A program made the translations under genes and the position numbers. From contig BLZA01000023.1 of NCBI GenBank assembly GCA_013423385.1, forward strand, positions 809,782-873,781: a DNA stretch of 64,000 nt. Reading direction: 5' to 3'. This document shows positions 58,167 through 64,000 of the stretch, piece after piece. Positions within the stretch are counted from its first letter, which is position 1. Every line of letters starts with the position of its first letter. Under the pieces are notes generated by a model. That model saw only the letters and a program-made list of their open reading frames with translations. It had not been told where the DNA came from and did not search any database. This stretch comes from Naganishia liquefaciens (lineage: Eukaryota; Basidiomycota; Tremellomycetes; Filobasidiales; Filobasidiaceae).

Positions 58167-60968
58167 ATGACGTCAGAGAGCCCCTCACTTCTCTCTCCGC
58201 CCGACGGCAAGACTCGCTCACCAGTGTCACCGTCTCTCAGCCAACAATCAGCTGTATCTCCTCGCCTCTTCGACAGCCCTTCTGCGCCATTGACACCACC
58301 GCTCAGCGGACATTCGACACCAAGTCTTTCAAGTCGCAGTCTCAGTATCAAGAGGAAACCAGTTCCTGTTTATTTGGCAGATGAAGCGACCGCCAGCGGG
58401 CACCCGACCCACATTCGAAATGGCCTCACGACATATACCCTTTCTGTGGAGCGACCGGTAGGAGATATAGAGATACTACAAAGCCCAGCTCGGAGCGAAA
58501 TGGCCAATGGACGCGATGACGGTCTGTCGGATTGCAGCACGCCGTCCCTCTCCGCCTTCGCCAAACCTTCACCTCATCTCGTGCGCTCGACTTCGGCCAG
58601 GAGCAGCAAATCGCTTCCGGTTTCCTACAAAAGTGCGGGCGGTTCCGCGGCTGCTTCTTGGAATAAACCTTTCAAGTCTTCGAATCCGGACGCCGATGCA
58701 GGTGGCACAGTCATCGACCAAAATCTCGTCAGCCTGCCAGTGGATGTTCACAGACGCACTTCACAGGTGTCAATGACGTCCTCGTTATCCAGCGTTACCT
58801 CGGATTTCTTGCCGCACAGCAGCTCTAGGGCTCCCTCTACAGCGCGAAATATCGTTCTCGGACGGCCAATGTATAGCTCGGATCACAAGGAATCGCATCC
58901 GCAGCAGTTATTTACCAGCTTTCCCAATAATGCACAGCCAAACGCTCGGATCCAGCAGTTGCGAGCTACCAGATTACAGTCTGCCGCCGATGGCGATGTG
59001 ATGAAACCTCAGGCTCCAGCTATGGTCCGCATTCCCACCGACAGATCAGTCAACAGACGACTATCGGCTTTGAGTATCACCGCGAGGGAAAAGACCGAGT
59101 CCGTCAGTGGGGGCAGTGACAGTACCGAATTGACTGGGTTAGGAATCCGTGGAGCTGACCTCACACCCACATTGCCTGAGGAAGGACCACACACCCAGCA
59201 AAGCGGTAGGGCTCCAGCGACCGACACTGTCAACAGGCTGCATCCTATCGAGTCGAGGCTCAATCACTCGCTTCCTTCCTTACCTCTCGGGGCTTCATCG
59301 AGCAATTTGTCAGCACCGGCAATGCGAAGGCAGAAAGGTTCCTTCCGAAGAAAGCAGGTAAAGCCTGGAGACGACTTCTCTGAAAATGCGGTACCAACCC
59401 CCATGAGACTGTGGGAAGCGAGCCAATGTCACGTTGTAGACGAGTCCGGCCGGTCTCGGCGCTTTGGCGACTTCTGGGACAGGTATTCTGTCATGGGCCA
59501 TGGCGGAGAAGGGAATGGCGCCGAGAACAAGTCCGATGTGCGGAGCATAAAATCACTCACAAGAGATGTCGTTCAATCGCACCGACAAGCACTCAAGGGC
59601 CATCCCGACGAATCATCAATATCTCGGCAATCTTCCAGAAGCCTTGGTCGGACCGGTGCGCGAGAAAAGAACGGATCTCGACGTCAGGGCGGCAAGCCGG
59701 AAGAACGTATAGGCGGAGAAGAGTATGTCGTCTACGGAAGAAGGACCGTCGTTTTCTGGATCAGACACTTTTGGTGTGGCCAATGTAAGTAACGCATGAG
59801 ACATCGGACCCATTTGCACTAACGTATCATCCTAGGTCAAGACTACACACTTGCTTCAGTGGGCCTACTGGATGCGGAAGCAATACATAATGCTGGTCTG
59901 AATGTCATTGTGTACGGCTGCTTGTATTAGCCTGAAATCGCGCATACTCAAAGACTTCTGACAGAATTTCCAACGGCTCATGGAAAATTATCAAGCGATA
60001 TCGAGGTATGTGCCTCCGGCTTACTGTTGTTCCCTCTTTGACATACTATTCCTGCCACAACAGAGCTCTTCCGATGCCCCTTCCCCATCTACGTGGATGC
60101 CTCTAGACGGCTATATCAGCTCATGGGAATGACTAAGTTGTCCAACGATTTTGGACCCATGAAGAACCGAGCGGCATATCACCAACACGCGGTTCCAAGA
60201 CAAGTAGTGGGAGCGATAGGAGTGAGTTATGCTTTCCCTTGAGGCGGCGCGAGGTGCTGATGAAGATATCTGCTTTACCTCGCGTAGAAGGCTCTCTTCA
60301 AGATGCCTCTTGCGAATCCCGGTACGCTTACGCAATTAGGCGGTGAGTTGCGAAACGGGGGAAAATCCTCTCTTAGACATCAGTCTGATTGCTTGCGTCA
60401 GGTGAATTCATTCTCGGTCCAGGTCTCAAGTGCGATTTTGCTCATCGAATGACAAACACGAGTAGTGCGCACGTCCCCTTCTTAAGTGGCAAGGCGTCGA
60501 CTAACACCAAGCCCGGCAGATCACCTCGAAGCATTCGATGTTCTCAGGCTAGCAGGCGTGGAAGCTTGCATGAAGACGGATGTGCAACAAGCCGAACTCG
60601 CTCAGACCGAAATGGAGGAGATCGCTCGTCTGCAACAGGAAGAGGCAGCATGGCGCCAGTCGCAACAAGAAGAATTGGCCCAAATCAGGAAGCGCAAGGA
60701 CAGGCGGAGAGGTGTTCTGAATGACACCCTTCGAGAAGAAGAGATGGAAGACAATGGCCGCGTCGGCGTTACCGGCGATCACGAAGATGCACTAAATGCA
60801 GAAGAGCGTCGACGGCGGTTCGAAGAATACAGGAATCGCACAGGTCTGAGAATTAATGCCGAAGAGGACTTTGACGGCTTCATCACGCGCGATTCTGAAT
60901 TCTTGCAAAAGCGTCTCAGTACGCCCATGGAGCGTGAAGAAGAAGAAATGCGGAAGAGCGTTGCATAA
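58167..60968 (+). CDS. AhpC/TSA-like (PRXL2/AAED1 type) protein with long disordered N-terminus
   Basis: Thioredoxin-fold protein of the AhpC-TSA_2 group (PRXL2/AAED1-like), presumed redox active. Seven exons: 58167..59784, 59836..59911, 59965..60005, 60064..60221, 60288..60342, 60402..60464 and 60520..60968, giving 819 residues. Residues 1-510 are Ser/Pro/Arg rich and disordered. The domain begins near 520: VVFWIRHFWCGQCQDY with CxxC at 537-540, then GLNVIVISNGSWKIIKRYRE, CPFPIYVDASRRLYQLMGM, FGPMKNRAAYHQH, GGEFILGPGLKCDFAHRM. The C-terminal 150 residues are a charged coiled coil (EMEEIARLQQEEAAW, KRKDRRRGV). Fungal members with this architecture exist. Its substrate is unknown. Confidence 0.9.
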
Positions 60969-61032
60969 TTAAATGCTAGGCGTGTTGGCCGCCGTAAAAG
61001 TATTTATTATGGAATGCCATTTCACTGAGGAA

Positions 61033-61680
61033 TCAACTGGATCTCGCACTCCAGAATCCCTTGCCATAACTGATCAAGACCTCATCGCCCTTTCTCAAGC
61101 CCTCGCTCAATGCCCAGACTTCCATCTTTGCCCATCCTGTAGCGTTGTCCCAGACTTGACGAAACTCGACATTTGGCTTGCATGCGACCCCGCGATAGTC
61201 ATTGATCATGCGTGCAGCGTTGCCGAATTTATCGGCATCGATACCGATGTCGACCAGGATGGGTACGTGATCCTTAAGGTCTGGAGACGCAGGGGTTGAC
61301 ATACATCGAACCAATGACAGATCATAGTCGCTTTTCTCGTGGGAATCTATCCACCCAGCAGAATTATGTTCTGGCGGAGGTGTACGAGAATGTATTATTC
61401 CAACATAGTCAATCACCTTCGTCCTTGGCTTGACTGCTCGCACCACGAAGAGCCCATTCTGTCCACATGCCGGATGCTTCGGATCGGCGATTTGCTTGAT
61501 TCGCACGGTATCTTTGGGATGGTGGCATATTGGGAGCGCAGGAAGGGTCCGCAGAGTTGTCGTCGGTGTTGCACGACTATTGATATAGCGAAGCTGAGAA
61601 GGTGGGAACGAGCGAGAAATGATGGATCGAGAAGTATACGATACTGTCGAGGGCCAATGGGCAGGTGCGGGGTCGACCAT
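61033..61680 (-). CDS. small SET-domain protein
   Basis: Intronless, 215 residues. The SET fold is seen as GQNGLFVVRAVKPRTKVIDY, VDIGIDADKFGNAARMINDY, RGVACKPNVEFRQVW and EVLISYGKGFW. The second segment is the equivalent of the NxxRFxNH pseudoknot strand, with Asn-Ala-Ala-Arg-Met-Ile-Asn-Asp, and the final YGKGFW corresponds to the [DE]Y-type motif. Pre-SET and post-SET cysteines are absent. It resembles single-domain fungal SET proteins that methylate non-histone targets or are inactive; the substrate cannot be deduced. Its 3' end faces the AhpC/TSA-like gene with 64 bp between stops. Its 5' end is divergent from TRAPPC11. Confidence 0.85.
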   Translation of the reverse strand: MVDPAPAHWPSTVSYTSRSIISRSFPPSQLRYINSRATPTTTLRTLPALPICHHPKDTVRIKQIADPKHPACGQNGLFVVRAVKPRTKVIDYVGIIHSRTPPPEHNSAGWIDSHEKSDYDLSLVRCMSTPASPDLKDHVPILVDIGIDADKFGNAARMINDYRGVACKPNVEFRQVWDNATGWAKMEVWALSEGLRKGDEVLISYGKGFWSARSS

Positions 61681-62060
61681 GGCGGCTGCCGATCAGGCTT
61701 TGACTTGTTAACGGTATTTTGAGTCGGCGACTGAGCATGACCCCAATAGTGTCAAGTCTGGAGTGCAATGGCGCGAATACATGCAGTTCTCCATTCACTG
61801 TCTTTGAGATGCGAGAAGTTAAGCTGGTGATCTAGACCTGTTCGAACATCGATTCGCCATTTTTACGGAATTACGGCTGATTTAAGGCTTTAGAATGTCT
61901 GAATTTAGATCCAACTCGTTTGATGTCTTACCCTATACCCCGCACATCCGATCATTCGACAACGTTTGCAGACGAGAGCAAATACGATAGCTAAGTAGGT
62001 CAAGGCAGGAGGTCGTTCTTGCGCAGAGCTCGGAGACCATCAGCTAGGGCCGCGAGCGCC

Positions 62061-64000
62061 ATGAACTCCTATCCGAATGAGGCGAGTATCGCACTGCTGT
62101 TCCGTTGCGCTTTGGGCTCATCGGTCTTGCATCACAGTTCCTCTCACATCCGCTCCCCCTCATGTTTGTTGCGGGAATTTCGGAATCTCAAACCTCACAC
62201 GGATCTTCAAAGACAAGAAATGATAGCACTGTTAGCGAACCAGGACTGCCGGAGGAACTCAAGGCGAATCGGCATCCCGAAGGTCCTGATTCTTCGGACC
62301 AGAGAGCTGTACTTGAAGAAGCAGCAGTCCAGGAGGGATCCACAGATGCCCTTCCTGAAGACTCGGGAACCACCTCTCCGACTTCGGGCGCCACCCTAAT
62401 GCCATCTGACGATTCTTTCTCGCGCTTAGAAGCAAATTTGCGTACCGCATTCTCGTCTTTCTCCAACAAGCCAAGCCTCTGGAAAGAAGGATATCGCTTG
62501 GATCAGAGATCGGGCTTGGATAAGAGTTCTGCTGTAGGCAGTCGACGAGGAAGTCGAGGTGGCTCAGCGCCTGGAACAGAGAAGGGAAGATTGTTTCGGA
62601 TTCTCGTAGTCGACAAGGTAAAGCAATTTTGGGTTGGGGGGTCCAGCAAGCGACTCATATTGTTTCCGATTCAGAATATCCGTATACCTTCACGAAAATC
62701 GCGTGCGCCGTCCGCGGTGCCGCATGTATCCGCATCACCGGATCCCTCGCTCTATCCTTCCATTCAAGCTCCTACAACCTCCCATTCGCCACTTTCGCCC
62801 CTGACGGTCACATCGCCCACATATCCTGACGGAATCATGAATCCATCATGGATACGGAAGCATGAAGATCATGTACCGTGCGTCATAGTGCTTTTTCTTC
62901 GCCTGCCCAGCACTTCACCTATGCCGCTGGAGCCGAATGAGGAAACACGGAGTAAGCAAAGGGCGGAAGTGGACGACCAATTGGCGGCGGAAATAGGGGA
63001 GAGGCGGAAAAAGTGGATAGAGAGAGTGCCGGGAGTCAAAGTGACGGTCGTCCTCTTGGCCAGCAAGGAAATACTTGGTGAGCTTCTTCGAAAGAGAAGA
63101 TCGACAGACAGAGTGTCTGATGCTCCGTCGCGGAAAGACGATCCTGGATTGGACGCAAGACTCAGCGTCATCAGACGGCAGAGCGGATTAGATACCAAGT
63201 CGAGTCTCTACGTCCTGACGCCCGTTGCTGCCGATGATTTAGACGACTTCGTGCAGAGGTATGTCCAGCGTATAGGCATTAATAAAGTTGAAAGTGCGAT
63301 TGACAGGAAGCAGCCTTCAACAAGCAGTATACACGCATGCAATGGACCTCTATGCTGTTCACTACCGCTCCAACAGGAAGAAGAGAGCAAAACTGCCAGC
63401 GAATCCGCAAGCTGTGCCATATCCCGCTACGGCACCCACGGGAGTCAGACCCCTCAGCACGCAAGGCTGGGCGGCTCGTTATGATTACAAGGCAGCGTGG
63501 TGGGCGGAAGGAAGGGGCGATGTAGATCTCGCTAGAAGGTAAAGACAGCCTTAAAGTACTTAATTTGATCGCTGACGGGCCGATTGCGTTTGGTATAGAC
63601 ACTACGAGGACGCATGGCAAGCTCTGTGCTATCTTTTCGGGATCAAAGATGCACTGTCACCGCGGACCAAAAGATGGTTGGAAGCCAAAGTCCTGGCGGA
63701 CTGTATTGCCGTCAAGGTCAGCTCGAATCACAACTCGGTATCACGCGAATACATACTGACACCATTTCTCACGTTTTCAGATCTGTCGCCTTGCCTTCTA
63801 TAGAAATGACACTGCAGCTGCACTCGCCTTCTTCCACCAGCATCTTAACAAGTTTGGTGAATTCTCGATGGGATGGGCTATCGGCAAGGACAGCTTTGAA
63901 TTTTGGAGCTGGATCGGTCGACAGTAAGTTGATTTGGCTCGAGGTTGTTGCCATGAGGCTCAGTGTTTTGAATTCAGGTATCGGATGTTCGCGGAACTTT
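62061..64000 (+). CDS. TRAPPC11: TRAPP complex subunit 11 (foie gras domain), 5' part
   Basis: TRAPPIII-type tethering-complex subunit acting in ER-Golgi traffic and autophagy. Exons: 62061..62081, 62138..62617, 62675..63258, 63314..63538, 63599..63716, 63781..63923 and 63978..(64000), continuing past the window. The N-terminus MNSYPNEFLSHPLPLMFVAG matches the family. The foie gras region reads RRQSGLDTKSSLYVLTPVAA, SLQQAVYTHAMDLYAVHYRS, GWAARYDYKAAWWAEG, HYEDAWQALCYLF, LSPRTKRWLEAKVLADCIAV, GWAIGKDSFEFWSWIGRQYR. A Ser/Glu-rich insertion of about 150 residues sits after the first 25. Exon 1 has seven codons, and its intron starts with GC (GAG^gcgagt). Confidence 0.93.

Overview
The window looks like a nuclear contig of a basidiomycete fungus, most likely a yeast-like Tremellomycetes lineage. 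Genes are dense (about one per 2 kb) and split by many short introns (mostly 45-70 nt) with CTNAC-type branch sites. Recognisable genes are fungal: an Hsp104 disaggregase, a WOPR regulator, pantothenate synthesis, Ytp1, Rit1 and Acl4-like proteins. The lineage is an inference from gene content and intron style; no rRNA or marker gene confirms it. No virus-like element, LINE, DNA transposon, CRISPR array, rRNA or confident tRNA was seen.

Layout. 0-12 kb: the C-terminal two thirds of an HSP104 gene enters from the left edge, followed by a gene-poor stretch with a CCATA microsatellite, a hypothetical minus-strand gene, another 3 kb without a recognised gene, ribosomal protein uL13 (RPL16) and a ten-exon histidine phosphatase. 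12-21 kb: a large disordered protein with SLKxR motifs, a nucleotide-sugar transporter, mitochondrial-type ketopantoate hydroxymethyltransferase, and the initiator-tRNA ribosylphosphate transferase RIT1. 21-33 kb: KRR1, a four-helix membrane protein, an LSH/Irc5 SNF2 ATPase, the 90-residue signal peptidase subunit SPC1, a small membrane protein and a WOPR regulator. 33-37 kb: an empty, AGCT-rich interval upstream of the WOPR gene. 37-49 kb: MRD1, an Acl4-like TPR protein, ARL1, a divergent pair of glycosidases (GH1 minus, GH88/GH105-like plus) and a GSKIP-domain protein. 49-64 kb: an unidentified spliced gene, YTP1, a small secreted cysteine-rich protein, an AhpC/TSA-like protein with a long disordered N-terminus, a small SET-domain protein, and the 5' part of TRAPPC11, which runs off the right edge.

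Functional themes are ribosome production (RPL16, KRR1, MRD1, the Acl4-like protein, RIT1), secretion and Golgi traffic (SPC1, ARL1, nucleotide-sugar transporter, TRAPPC11), and carbohydrate breakdown. The most notable features are in gene structure. Two genes appear to have an intron inside the initiator ATG (AT^G). Two introns use GC donors, several 3' splice sites are AAG, and there are internal exons of 15-18 nt. Exon coordinates were worked out by hand from reading frame, splice consensus and family resemblance. Most junctions are phase-consistent, but none is backed by transcripts.
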